A stretch of 64,000 nucleotides of DNA from Pseudogymnoascus destructans (Eukaryota > Ascomycota > Leotiomycetes > Thelebolales > Thelebolaceae). Made by a program: the position numbers and the translations under genes. The stretch is from contig NW_020167532.1 of NCBI RefSeq assembly GCF_001641265.1, forward strand, positions 496,001-560,000, written 5' to 3'. The notes under the pieces are model-generated. The model was not told where the DNA came from, searched no databases, and saw nothing but the letters and a program-made list of their open reading frames with translations. Below are positions 52,099 to 63,065 of this stretch, piece after piece; position 1 is the first letter of the stretch; each line of letters begins with the position of its first letter.

Positions 52099-55000
52099 AT
52101 GGCTGAATCTAATGACACAAAGGGCCACTCTCCTGGTACGTGATCCCCGAACTATTGACCCCAGAAACCCCAACTACCTCTGCCCATCGCCACCCCCAGA
52201 TTGTCGGACATAAGCAGCTGCTAACGTCTACCTCATAGCCCTCGCTCAAGAGGTAGTTGCAGAGCCAGAAAATGCCGTCACCGAGAGTCATACGACAGCC
52301 AACGGCGAGGCCCAAGAAGGAGAGGAAGAGTTAGATCAGGGTGCTGAGAGTATGACCCTCTAAAGGAGCTTGCTGGAAACTGGCATCTGCTGCTTGGAAC
52401 GAAAACATTTAACTGATGCAATGGGCAGCTATCTTCTCCCTGACAGTCAAACTACCCCACAAGCCACACAAGATGCAGCTTATGGTAATAACCCCGGGGA
52501 ATATCAATCTGGAACCAACTGACGAAATCGAAGGTGTCATCACAAGAGCAAGTCCATGATGTCCGACAATCTGTGATTGAGCTGCCAGATACGTTCCAAT
52601 ATTCTTGCTTCCATTTGGAGCACAACGGAGAACGAATCAACGACTTCATCCAACTTTCCGATGTGAAGGATCTCGTTCCCGAGTCGGAATTGAAGCTTGT
52701 GGAGGACCCATATACGGAGAAGGAAGCGCGCATACACGTTATCCGTGTCCGCGAACTTATTGGTGCGGCTGGTGACCGAACAGATACCCTACAAGGTATC
52801 TTGTCGGGCCTGTCTCTTTACGATTCCGTTACGGAGTCGGAGGCCCCAGCATCTGGCGAGGAAGCGGTAGCTCAACCCAACGGTGCTGCTCACCCATTGG
52901 CAGATTACGACTTCCAAGCGGCAGGAACATTATCAACTTTGCTCCCAGCTACTCAGGAGTCGCATCCTAAGACAATCAAAATGGTCGGCCTATCGCCCTG
53001 GAACCCCCCACCATACCACCTTCGCCAAAAGGGCCACCTGCTATACCTTCAAGCGACTACGTTGGAGGGCGAGCAATATCAGATCACCTCCCACGTCTCC
53101 GGCTTCTACGTCAACAAGTCGACAAATGCCAGATTCGACCCTACTCCAAGAACAGCACCAAAGGCGCACGCCGCGCATTCGCTTTTGGCGCTGATCTCGG
53201 ACCTGTCCCCCTCCTTCGAACCCGCGTTCGAGAAGCTGCAAGAATACAACAACCAAAAAGAGCCTCTTACGAACTTCCAGATCACCAACTCTACCCCAGC
53301 AAGCCCCTGGATCGTACCTTCGGAATCGTCCCCTCTCACTACACACCAGTCTGATCTCACCCGCTCTCAGGAGAGCTACTTGATTTCGGGCATCGAGAAC
53401 ACCGAGACTCTTAGAGACTGGAACGAGGAGTTCCAATCCACGAGAGAGCTGCCAAAGGAAACCGCTCAAGACAGAGTGTTTCGCGAACGCCTTACCTCGA
53501 AGCTTTTTGCCGACTACAACGACGCAGCTGCTCGCGGCGCGGTGTTAGTCGCCAGAGGCGAGGTTGCGCCCCTGAACCCAACTGAGAGCAGAGACGCCCA
53601 AATATTCGTTTACAACAACGTCTTCTTCTCCTTCGGTGCTGACGGTGTCGGCACTTTCGCATCTGAGGGCGGTGACGAGGCAGCAAGAGTTGCAACTGGC
53701 AAGGATGTCATGGGTGTCCGTATGGTTAACCAGCTCGATATTGATGGCCTTTTCACCCCTGGTACCGTCGTCATTGATTACCTCGGAAAGCGCCTTGTTG
53801 GCCAGAGCATTGTTCCCGGTATCTTCAAGCAACGCGACCCTGGAGAGAACCAGATCGATTATGGTGCAGTTGATGGAAAGGAGGTTATCGCTGCCGATGA
53901 GAAGTTCGTCTCTGTTTTCGAGAAGCTGTCCAAGGCCTTGAAGGTCAAGAAGCACGCTGTGTGGGATAAGGCTGGCAAGAGACATGAGCTTGAAGGCAGT
54001 GTTGAGACCAAGGGTCTGTTAGGCACAGACGGGAGGAAATATGTCCTTGATTTGTACCGAGTCACTCCTTTGGATATTGAGTGGATGGAGGAGAACGGAA
54101 CTGCGATTAGCAGCCCAGAGCAGAACGGTGGAGCTGGCGAGGCTTCTTACCCTCACAGAATGACCGTCCTTCGCCCAGAATTGGTGGAGGCATACTGGAA
54201 GATCAAGATGAGGGCGTGGGTTAACGAGCGCTTGGAGGAGAGGCGACAGGCTGCCAAGGCAGGGGGGGATGCGACGAAGCCGGTCACTGAGGGCGAGGCT
54301 GATGCCGAAACCTCCGAAAAGGCGGCCAAGACTGCCGACTCCGACAAGGACAGAATTGACATCACCGACTTCGCATTCTCCCTTAACCCTGATGTGTTCA
54401 GCGGCCAGGAGCCTCAGACCGAGGAAGAAATCGCCGAATGGGCCAAGGATGAGGAAGAGGTCAGATCGGCCGGCAAGTTCCTGCGAGACACCGTCTTACC
54501 TGAGCTTGTCCGCGACCTGAAGGAGGGCGATGTTGGCTTCCCTATGGATGGCGAGTCACTCAGCCGTCTCCTCCACAAGCGCGGTATCAACATCAGATAC
54601 CTTGGAGTGCTTGCTGGCCAGGCCGATGGCAGACGTCTTGAGGCACTGAAGATTCTATCCGTCCAGGAGATGATCTCCAGATCTTTCAAGCACATCGCAG
54701 GCAACTACCTCCGCTACTTGCCAATTCCTTTCACCAGCGCTTGCATCGCTCACCTTCTTAACTGCCTCCTAGGCACTGACATGAACGAGAGCCCAGTTGC
54801 CCTGATTGACGCTTCGTTGAAGGCTCTGTACGCTGATACGCATCTTTCGTTCAAGGATGTCACCCCTGAGTCATTAAGAAAGGAGATCGATGCCCAGACG
54901 CTGAAGAGATACAAGTACACTCTTGAGGAGAACTGGTTTGCTGCCATCAAGCCTGTCCAGATGCTCCGTGAGGTGTCCCTGAAGATGGGTTTCCAACTCG

Positions 55001-56205
55001 TCTCCAAGGACTACTTCTTCACCAAGGAGGCAGCAGCAAATGCCAAGCATGCAAAGGTTGCTGATGCGCCCAAGGAGAACACCAACGGCACGGGCACCAC
55101 CACTTCAAGCAAGAAGAAGAAGAAGACCCGCTCCGATTCTCCTTCGGGACCTAAGTCAGTTCCAGCAGGTCCACCAATGACGTTCTCCGCCGATGATGTC
55201 CTGAACGTGGTTCCCATCATCAAGGAGGCCTCGCCCAAGAGCGCTCTTGCTGAGGAGGCTCTCGAGGCTGGCCGCATTTCTATCCTGCAAGGCCAGAAGA
55301 AGCTCGGACAGGAACTCCTATTAGAGTCTCTCTCCCTGCACGAGCAGATCTACGGCATCATGCATCCTGAAGTAGCACGTGTGTACAACACCTTGTCCAT
55401 GCTCTACTACCAGCTCGAAGAGAAGGACGCTGCCGTTGAACTCGCCCGCAAGGCCGTCATCGTGTCCGAGAGGACCCTCGGTGTCGACTCCGCCGAGACT
55501 CTCCTCAGCTATCTCAACCTCGGTCTCTTCAGCCACGCGAACGGCGAGACCAAGCTCGCATTGACATACATCAAGCACGCCCTCCAGCTCTGGAAGATCA
55601 TCTACGGCCAAAACCACCCCGACTCCATCACCACCACCAACAACGCGGCCGTCATGCTCCAGCACCTCAAGCTCTACCACGAGTCGCGCCTCTGGTTCGA
55701 AGCCTCCCTCGACACCTGCGAAAGCGTCTTCGGCAAGCAATCGATCAACGCCGGCACGCTGCTCTTCCAGCTCGCCCAGGCCCTTGCCCTCGATCAAGAC
55801 TCCAAGGCCTCCGTGAACCGCATGCGCGAGTCCTACAACATCTTCCTGACCGAGCTCGGCGCCGAGGACAAGAACACCAAGGAGGCGGAGAGCTGGCTCG
55901 AGCAGCTCACCCAGAACGCTGTGTCTATCGCTAAACACGCGAAGGATGTGCAGGCCCGCCGCATTCGCGCTGGCATCAAGATGTCCCCCGGCATGTCGCT
56001 AGGCCAGACGCAGGCGCAGCCGCCGGTCGGCCAGACCGCCGAGGCGTCGTCGGGTAGAGACCCTCGCAACGCTATGGGCATGGATTCCCGCAGCATCGAT
56101 GAGTTGTTGAAGTTCATCGAGGGGAAGGAGCAGAAGAAGCCTTCATCGAAGAAGAGACCCGGCCAGAACAACCCCAAGCGCAGAGGCGGTGCGTCCAAGG
56201 CTTAA
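52099..56205 (+). CDS. clu1: Clustered mitochondria protein Clu1/CluA
   Basis: Four exons: 52099-52135, 52239-52349, 52429-52484 and 52534-56205, giving 1291 residues, normal for CLU proteins. The three 5' exons supply the N-terminus MAESNDTKGHSP...TIFSLTVKLPHKPHKMQLMV, joined to SSQEQVHDVRQSVIELPDTF; this matches the family's ubiquitin-like N-terminal domain. Introns have CTAAC/CTGAC-type branch sites and keep the frame. Central CLU domain: FQSTRELPKETAQDRVFRER and the AVARGEVAPLNP-like region; then a long helical part (GESLSRLLHKRGINIRYLG), and C-terminal tetratricopeptide repeats (VARVYNTLSMLYYQLEEKDA and following) with a basic tail. CLU proteins keep mitochondria dispersed, bind mRNAs for mitochondrial proteins and associate with eIF3 in yeast. 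Confidence 0.96.
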
Positions 56206-56779
56206 ACCATCATCTATGTCGCGGCTGCATACGCTTTGGATAGAGTATGCGTGATGTAAGAGATGGGTTGTAATCGACAGCATATATCTGCTTGTAATAT
56301 CTCCTCCGTCGTTTCTGGTGGCATGGTTCTGGATTTTGCTTTTGCTTGCTCATGAAGTATTTTGACGCTCAAAAAATGGTGTCTGACCTAAGGAAGGGGG
56401 GTTGTTTACATGTATGTACGGGATTGAATCAACTAACTCCTCTCATTATGATGGGTGGATTGCGAAGGAGGCTTGCGTGTTTTTCTTGGAATAATCTGAC
56501 GCGGATAACACACAACAAATATATGGATATAATTACATATACCTAGCAATGCTATACCATTAATAACAAGATCCCTAAATATTTTATACATAATGCCACT
56601 CCTGTCTTGTGTTCCAACCTCGGACTACTCTTTACATTGATAGTACCATGATATGAGGAGAGTTTTTATACATCCATCTAACCCGACGGCTCCCAAAATC
56701 GTACAATACAGTAACAGAACAAAAACGCCTCGCTGATGCTTCAATATAGTAGTACAAGCCACCCCTCCGCCCAGGCCGC
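56206..56779. other. Convergent intergenic region
   Basis: Lies between the 3' ends of clu1 (plus) and pam18 (minus). AT-rich. No gene or repeat was recognised. Confidence 0.55.
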
Positions 56780-57238
56780 TCACGACGTCTTCTCCAAAAA
56801 CTCCTTCGCCTCATTAACCTTCGTAGCCAGGTACGGGCTCCCCCCCCGATCGGGGTGATTCAACATCATAAGCGTGCGGTGGTTCTTCCTGATCTTATCC
56901 TTCGTGAGGGTGCGCTCGCTATCTCCATCATCAGAATTGCCCACACACACACACGACAGCGGTCGGAGGAAGGAAGGGGGTAACTCACCTCAGCTGCAGA
57001 ATCAGCGACGCCTCCTTGCGGTTCATCTTAGGCTCGAACCCGCCTTTATAGTATGCCTTCCCCAGCGCTCCGACGGCTCCGGCGCCCCCGCGGTATTTGC
57101 GCATCGCTACGAGTCCGGCTCGTCCCTGGGAGAATGGGTGTTAGTTTTCCGGTCCCCTGATGGTTTGGTCCGAGGTGTTGTGCTTACCAGGAACGCTGCG
57201 GCTGCGACACCGACGCCGATTGCGACAACAGAAGCCAT
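56780..57238 (-). CDS. pam18: Mitochondrial import motor J-protein Pam18/Tim14
   Basis: Three exons, 57188-57238, 56989-57125 and 56780-56918 (introns of 62 and 70 bp), giving 108 residues. It begins MASVVAIGVGVAAAAFLGRA, a single membrane anchor, followed by RKYRGGAGAVGALGKAYYKG and FEPKMNRKEASLILQLSERT, and the J domain with HPD in MMLNHPDRGGSPYLATKVNE and the end EAKEFLEKTS. This is the typical Tim14 layout. The protein stimulates mitochondrial Hsp70 at the TIM23 channel and pairs with Pam16. Its 5' end is only ~316 bp from the 5' end of RLP24, so both may share one promoter. Confidence 0.96.
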
Positions 57239-57554
57239 GGTTGTATAATATGCGATTCCTTCACTGCTCTTCCGAATAAATCACAACTGCTGCCTTTTGC
57301 CCGTAGTAATGAATCGTAGAGTCCCGAGTGTCGAGTTGCTTCCGTCGGGCGGCAAATAATCGGAGCCGCGCCAATCTACAATTTTGCGAACCTCGGCGCC
57401 ACAGTCGGCCCGGGAAGCACATCCCTGCTTTTATCGCACTATCGCTACCCGCGCCAACGTCAAATTTTGGCAAGAAAGTTTGGAAGAAGCAGGCGAGCAG
57501 TTGCAAGAGTCGAAGAAACTTGCACAACAATAACGACTCCGCACAACCGCCAAG
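57239..57554. promoter_or_regulatory. Shared bidirectional promoter of pam18 and rlp24
   Basis: The 316-bp gap between two divergent housekeeping genes leaves no room for separate promoters. I see no strong TATA box. This is an inference from gene layout. Confidence 0.5.
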
Positions 57555-58255
57555 ATGAGGTATGTGCATCTCATGGAATTTAGCAATGCGGTTGAGAAGA
57601 CGAGGACTAACGGATTATTGTGTGAAGAATCGAGACGTGCTATTTCTGCTCGCAACCTTGCTACCCCAGCAAAGGCATCACCTTCGTCCGCAACGATGCA
57701 CGACTCTTCCGTTTCTGCCGCAGCAAGTGCCACAAGAACGTATGTTCCTCCCCCTCCCCCCTCCCCCCCTTTTGTCACCTCATCCACTAACCCCCTCCCG
57801 CCCAGTTCAAAATGAAGCGTAACCCCCGCAAACTCAAATGGACCAAAGCCTTCCGCAAATCCGCCGGCAAAGAAATGGTCGTCGACAGCACCCTCACCTT
57901 CGCGGCCCGCCGCAACGTCCCTGTGCGCTACAACCGCGACCTCGTCGCCACGACGCTCAAGGCCATGTCGCGCGTCGCGGAGATCAGACAGAAGCGCGAG
58001 CGGGTCTTCTACAAGAAGCGCATGGAGGGGAACAAGGAGAGGGCCAAGGCGGCGGATCGCAAGTTGGTGGCGGAGAACTCGCACTTGTTGCCGAAGATGA
58101 GGGGGAGCGAGAGGTTGGCGTTGGAGGCGGCGGGAGAGGAGGTCGAGGAGGAGGTGGTGGCGCCCAGGGCGAAGGTGTTTGGGAAGATGCAGACGAGGAG
58201 GAAGCAGTTGGTTGAGGGTGGGGAGGAGGAGGAGAATGGAATGGATTTGGATTAG
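57555..58255 (+). CDS. rlp24: Ribosome biogenesis factor Rlp24
   Basis: Three exons: 57555-57559 (only ATGAG), 57628-57739 and 57806-58255, giving 188 residues. Exon junctions give MRIETCYFCSQPCYPSKGIT, then CRSKCHKNFKMKRNPRKLKW: the L24-type zinc ribbon with CxxC (CYFC ... C ... CRSKC) and KRNPRKLKWTKAFRK. The rest is a basic/acidic helical tail with coiled-coil character (RQKRERVFYKKRMEGNKERA). Rlp24 is loaded on pre-60S particles in the nucleolus, recruits the AAA ATPase Drg1 and is replaced by L24 in the cytoplasm. It is distinguished from true L24 by length (~190 against ~150) and by the FVRNDARLFRFCRSKCHKNF text. Confidence 0.95.
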
Positions 58256-58743
58256 GGGGGTGGACTGTCAGTTTGGGCTCAGAATGTGATGGGCGTTCGG
58301 TCTATATAAAATGGCGTTGTGGTTGTGTTAGGAGATGCTGGTGGGAATTTGACGTTAAGATACACGCAAATACACCTTTGTAGCAAACATTTTTTCTGGG
58401 GAGACTGGATTGGGAACGTTGCATGTAATGCATGTGTTTGACGCTTTAGCGGTACTCGTGCGGCTCGAGGGTCAAGGGAGAGAGTGTGAACAGTTGAGAG
58501 TTGATATCTGCGTCGGAGCTAATATAATCTTTCTCTTTGGCACAATTTTGGAATGAGTGATTTATTAAAAAAGATTAAATAACCATTGAAAATAATTATT
58601 TTATTTTGTACTCCCCGTAAACAATGTGTATAACAATCATCCTCACGGATGATTGTTATACACATTCCCTCCGCCATCCATCCATTCTCATCCTACGGGT
58701 ATCAATCCTCCCATCCCCCCACGAGCATCTCAAAACCACACCC
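58256..58743. other. Convergent intergenic region with a hairpin
   Basis: Between the stops of rlp24 (plus) and the Par32-like gene (minus). It contains a perfect 20-bp-stem hairpin at 58623-58666, listed separately, flanked by an AT-rich run (58550-58612). Confidence 0.6.
58623..58666. repeat. Perfect 20-bp inverted repeat with a 4-base loop
   Basis: Arms 58623-58642 and 58647-58666 are exact reverse complements around a 4-base centre (TCAC). It can form a 20-pair hairpin in RNA from either strand and a cruciform in DNA. It lies 78 bp from the Par32-like stop codon and just after an AT-rich stretch, so it may be in the 3' ends of both convergent transcripts. Confidence 0.95.
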
Positions 58744-59205
58744 TCATCCCCCCTCCTCTTCGCCATCCCTCTTCCCCACCCCCCTATACACCCGTCCCGG
58801 CATCACCAACCCCCCCTCCACCTCCCACCTCACCGCCTCCTCAAGCTCCCTCTTCCTCCCCTCCTCCTCCACCCTCTGCCTCTCCTCCTCCCCCTCCCTC
58901 CCGACCTTCCAATTCCCCGCTCCTCCGCGCCCTCCATACACCACCTCCTTCGCTGCCGATTTGGGCGCTTCTCCTACCATCGCTGCCGGATCTGCTGATT
59001 TCACCGCGCCGGGTCCGGAGATGGAGGGGGTAGAGGAGGAGGGATTGATATTCCCCGCCCCCCCGCGCCCACTGCGTATAGATGAGAGCTGCGGGTTGAC
59101 GGTGCGCGTATCTGGCGTATCAGGTGTCTCTGCGGGCCGTTGATCGGTGGGGGATCTGAAATTCCCCGCGCCGCCGCGGCCGATGGTTTTTGGCGCCGTG
59201 GCCAT
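58744..59205 (-). CDS. Par32-like protein with GRGGAGN repeats (DUF3602)
   Basis: Single exon, 153 residues. Three copies of GRGGAGN followed by F, I or W (residues ~9-16, 46-53 and 91-98) are the signature of the DUF3602 family, which includes yeast Par32. In yeast Par32 binds and inhibits ammonium permeases when TORC1 is off. The C-terminal third is a charged helix (EGEEERQRVEEEGRKRELEE) and may form a coiled coil. A long Pro-rich plus-strand frame over it is a shadow. The start MATAPKTIGRGG directly precedes the first repeat. Confidence 0.88.
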   Translation of the reverse strand: MATAPKTIGRGGAGNFRSPTDQRPAETPDTPDTRTVNPQLSSIRSGRGGAGNINPSSSTPSISGPGAVKSADPAAMVGEAPKSAAKEVVYGGRGGAGNWKVGREGEEERQRVEEEGRKRELEEAVRWEVEGGLVMPGRVYRGVGKRDGEEEGG

Positions 59206-59235
59206 GGGGAGGGGTTATGATTTGTGTTTAGAGGG

Positions 59236-59400
59236 ATATGAGGTGAGGTGATGAGGTGAGGTGATCTGGTGAGGTGATATGGTGGGGTGATATGGTGAGG
59301 TGATCTGGTGGTGCTGAGGGTCTAGATGGGAGGGGCTAGAATCTAGATGAGAGGGTCTAGATGAGAGGGGCTAGAAGGGAAGGGCTAGAGGGGCTAGATG
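59236..59400. repeat. GAGGTGATCTGGT / AGATGAGAGGGGCT repeats
   Basis: Short purine-rich tandem units immediately upstream of the Par32-like start, first GGTGAGGTGAT variants, then GGGCTAGA variants. Confidence 0.85.
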
Positions 59401-59611
59401 AGAGAGGAGGTTGTTATCTTCTACCTAGATCCAAGCACCCATAAAACGGCTAAAGGTAGCCAAGCCTCCTCTCCTCTCCTCGTGTACTTACCATCTCGCC
59501 ATCGGTTTTGGTCACAGGATGCATCATTGGACCACCCCGTCGCCCCCCAGGTCCCAGCCAGCTTCCCCGCTCCCCATTTACATCATCTACATCCGCACTA
59601 GACCAAACGGG

Positions 59612-59672
59612 GAGGGGATATTGGGATATTGGGATATTGGGATATTGGGATATTGGGATATTGGGATATTGG
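59612..59672. repeat. (GGGATATT)n octamer microsatellite
   Basis: About seven copies of GGGATATT in uninterrupted tandem. Confidence 0.92.
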
Positions 59673-59912
59673 CAATTTATCTGTCTTTATGTGGAGGGAG
59701 TGTGGGGTGTGTGACTAGAATGGGAGGAAAACCCTTATAACCCTATACGGCGTCGTGCAGTACTCCGTACATGTGGACAGAACATGGGTGGGTGCCACGG
59801 CCGACGGTAAGGACACAATTGACAATTTACCCTCAATTATAATGTACTGTACCTTGTACCCCGCCGTACTCTTGTATCTCCATACTGTGTTCACTGCCAT
59901 CCAATACTTACA

Positions 59913-59999
59913 GCCACATCCCATCCATCCACATCCCATCCATCCATCCACATCCCCCCCATCCATCCACATCCCCCCCATCCATCCACATCCCCCCCC
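59913..59999. repeat. CATCCATCCACATCCC repeats
   Basis: Imperfect CATCCA/CACATCCC units, pyrimidine-biased, part of the divergent intergenic region. Confidence 0.85.
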
Positions 60000-60174
60000 A
60001 CCAACTCCTCTAATCTAGCCATCAACACCTAGAGTACCACCACCCTTACCACCCTTACCACCCTTACCACCTACAACCTACAACTCATCTCACCCATCTC
60101 TCTCCATCTCACTCATCTCACCTGCCCACCACTCACCTGCCACCATATGAAACCACAAGCCCAGTACCATCCAC

Positions 60175-60367
60175 TACCATCCACCACCAACCACCACCAA
60201 CCAACACCAACCACCACCAACAACCACCACCAACAACCACCACCAACAACCACCACCAACAACCACCACCAACAACCACCACCACCAACCACCACCAACC
60301 ACCACCAACCACCACCAACCACCACCAACCACCACCAACCACCACCAACCACCACCAACCACCACCA
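60175..60367. repeat. ACCACCAACC/ACAACCACCACC array
   Basis: Nearly 200 bp of A/C-only sequence with ACCACCAACC and ACCAACAACC units. The minus-strand frames give Trp/Val/Gly artefacts. Confidence 0.92.
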
Positions 60368-60559
60368 CACAAAGCACAAAGTGAGCTGAGCTTCAATTAT
60401 TCTACCAACTTTTTTTATTCCTTCCCAACCGACTATTTTGTTTGCCCTACCCTCATATTGTTGCTACCTAATCGGCTTCGAGGATTGAGGGCCGGTCTAT
60501 GATTCAATCGACTTGAAATTACTACCCGCCACTTTCCCTCCATATAAACCACTGCCGCC

Positions 60560-62146
60560 ATGGCCTCCTCCAAGGTATGCAAGCCCAGCTTTCCCTGATC
60601 TCCCACTGCAATTTGTCACCAAATTCCACCGCACCGCACCGCACTTCACCTTGCAATCCGCCCATACTGATCAATGGCTACTACAGGACATCCAACACCC
60701 AGCTCGGCCTCTCGGCCAACACCGACTCTCGATATCTTCCGCCCTGGGCTCCAGCTTACCCGTGCGAAGCAGTCACCCTCGCCACTCACACTCCATCTCC
60801 GCCGGCTCGCTGATCCCGACACACCGCGTCACACGAAGGAAGAGCGGCTCCGCCAATGCGGCCGCCGTGGCCGCAGCAGTTCGGGAGATGGGAGAGGCCA
60901 CATTGTCGGCGCCTATGCCGACCGCGTCATCACGGCGGCACACAACGTCGCGGTCCGGCGGCTCCAAGTTCGCTGGCCTCGCGACGCCGCCGAGTAGTCT
61001 CCCCGGGCATCGGCTGTCGCTCATGGCGGGTCGCAAGGCCGAGCGCGACGAGAGCGCGATCGATGACGAGCAGAACGACGAGATGGACGACGAGGGTGAT
61101 AGCTTCAACAAGGCGCGGATGAGGCGCGCTAGCGAGGGTCAATCCTCGGTCAAGAGCGATGGGAAGAAGAACGACTTGAGATGTGATAAGTGCGGGAAGG
61201 GGTACAAGCACAGCAGTTGTCTAACAAAACATTTGTTCGTGCCCTCCGTCCTGCTCCCGCCCTTGATCTCTCGCCGCAGCTGCAATATGCTGCGGGTCCC
61301 TTCTCGCTCCCTGAAATTGTTGACGAGCCATCAATTGTTGCTGACATGACTTTTTGCTGCAGATGGGAACACACACCAGAATGGTCGTACACCTCGAAAC
61401 TATTGATTTCAAAGCACCAGCAGGTCCAACTGCTCGAAGCAGCATCGGTTCTGGTCGCCATGAACCAAGACGGGCCAACACCACCACCATCCGCGAAGGA
61501 TTTCAACTCCGACCAAGACTCTGCATCGCCAGCCGCATCAGGGTCCTTCGACCCGCGCGACGGCCTGAGCTCTACTGACACCACACCTCCGCCTCAGACC
61601 GAGGCAACATACGGCCAGTCGTACATTGGCAGCTCGTTCGCGGGCCACACAAAGCGATACAGCAGCGGAAACAACTACTCCCGCTCTTACCAATCCGCAC
61701 CATCAAACGGGCTCCACTTAGGAAGCATTTCCAACGGATCCGCGTTCGGCTCATTCGGCCAACAGAGCCACAGCGGCCGCCCACGATCATCTGGGATCAG
61801 CGCTGGCGGCCTAGAAGACGAAGCTGGCCTAGCAGCGGCCGTGGAGCTGCTCAGCTGCTCGTTCGGCACGCCTAGAACTGGGCCCGTCACCCTCCCACCA
61901 GATGTACCGCCGGTACCTCCGCTCCCAGCGAGGTACCTCGCCCAGGGCTTCTCCGGCACGACGCTGACGCCCAACCACCAGGGCTCAGCGCCCACAAGCT
62001 ATATCCGCGGACGTGAGCAGCACGACGGCGACGTCAAGATGGATGAGAGCGAGGAGAGCGTCGCAGATGACGACGACTACGACTTGCGCTCTCGTGGCCG
62101 CAGCGACGAAGACGACGACGGCGTATTCGGCCGCATGGAGGAATAG
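60560..62146 (+). CDS. C2H2 zinc finger protein with intron-split finger
   Basis: Exons 60560-60574, 60687-61234 and 61363-62146 give 448 residues. Exon 1 encodes only MASSK (112-bp intron after it). The single visible zinc finger, LRCDKCGKGYKHSSCLTKHL joined to WEHTPEW, is interrupted by a 128-bp intron after the first zinc-binding His; the splice gives TTA (Leu) then TGG at the junction, and the following text SYTSKLLISKHQQVQLLEAA is conserved in fungal homologues as I recall them. A basic N-terminal region and an acidic C-terminal end (DDDDYDLRSRGRSDEDDDG) flank it. It is likely a nuclear regulator; no targets or pathway can be named. Donor GTTCGT at the second intron is weak, but the frame and finger demand it. 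Confidence 0.85.
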
Positions 62147-63065
62147 CGGAGGTGCGGAGAACTATTGTGTTATAGCGGGCGCCAGGGACTTGTGAATCAA
62201 ACTGATTTCCTTATTGCGTCTTAACCACACACCCTTTTTTTGCCGCAGCGCGCTCGCGGGCGAAAAATTCTCTCAGTACCGGATATGGAAATCCTTATCA
62301 TTAGCCATCGGTTGAAGTGGGAGACTCGCGAGCCGTGGGGGCGGGCAGGATGGAAGGGGGCTTCTTGGTGAGGGGGGCGGCGAGGGCGAGGGTGCGCGCC
62401 GTCAGATCCCTTGGGGCACATCTATAAACGATTATGTTGAAGCAATCGAGATATTAATAACATGACTATGACCAATGACTCATTCTCACGTCTTACGAGC
62501 GCGTTCACACCGCGTTTCGAGGGACGAGGGACCTGATTTGTTTGCGTGCTACTGCTTCTGCCATCAGCTGCATATTAGTCTGATTCCAGCATCCCATCCC
62601 CATAGTCACCCAAGATGCATACAAAATCCAAGGCGCACATCAGTCACGTAACCAAATCGAATCCCCAAAATACCAATAGATATCCCAAAATCCCAATGAC
62701 GCGTCAAACCGACGTTAGATAAAAAAAAAATCCCCAGATCTACACGTCAAACACACCCGATCGTCGCATGCTCCAGTAAGTTTTTGTTGCTTGGCCAGAA
62801 TTTTTTTTAAAAACAGTTCCTGCCAATTACGTCGTTACTCCCCCCGCCCTAGCAGTTGTCGGAGGGACTCCCGTATCATACCCGCCGCCACGACGTCACT
62901 CGTTTATTTACCTCCCCCCCCAGCCCTGCCCATCCCCCGCACCACCAACCAACCTCCTTCAACAACGGTGCGCGCACACGACACAAAGAAACACGAGCGA
63001 TAAAGAACACCCCCCTCGGCCTTCCAATCTCCCAATCCCGGAAACATCTGAAAACCACCAACAAC
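62147..63065. other. Intergenic, no gene seen
   Basis: Between two plus-strand genes. A/T-rich, with an A-run (62721-62730). It must hold the 3' end of the C2H2 gene and the promoter of the membrane protein gene. Confidence 0.55.

Larger units (their letters stand above)
59206..60559. other. Long divergent intergenic region with microsatellites
   Basis: Shared upstream region of the Par32-like gene and the C2H2 gene. It holds GTGATATGGTGAGGTGAT-type repeats (59236-59311), a GATATTGG array (59615-59670), CATCCATCCACATCCC runs (59913-59999) and an ACCACCAACC array (60175-60367). No gene is supported. Confidence 0.6.

Noticed and set aside
60113..60396. Trp-Val-Gly frames of 67-88 codons
   Set aside because: Artefacts of the ACCACCAACC array.
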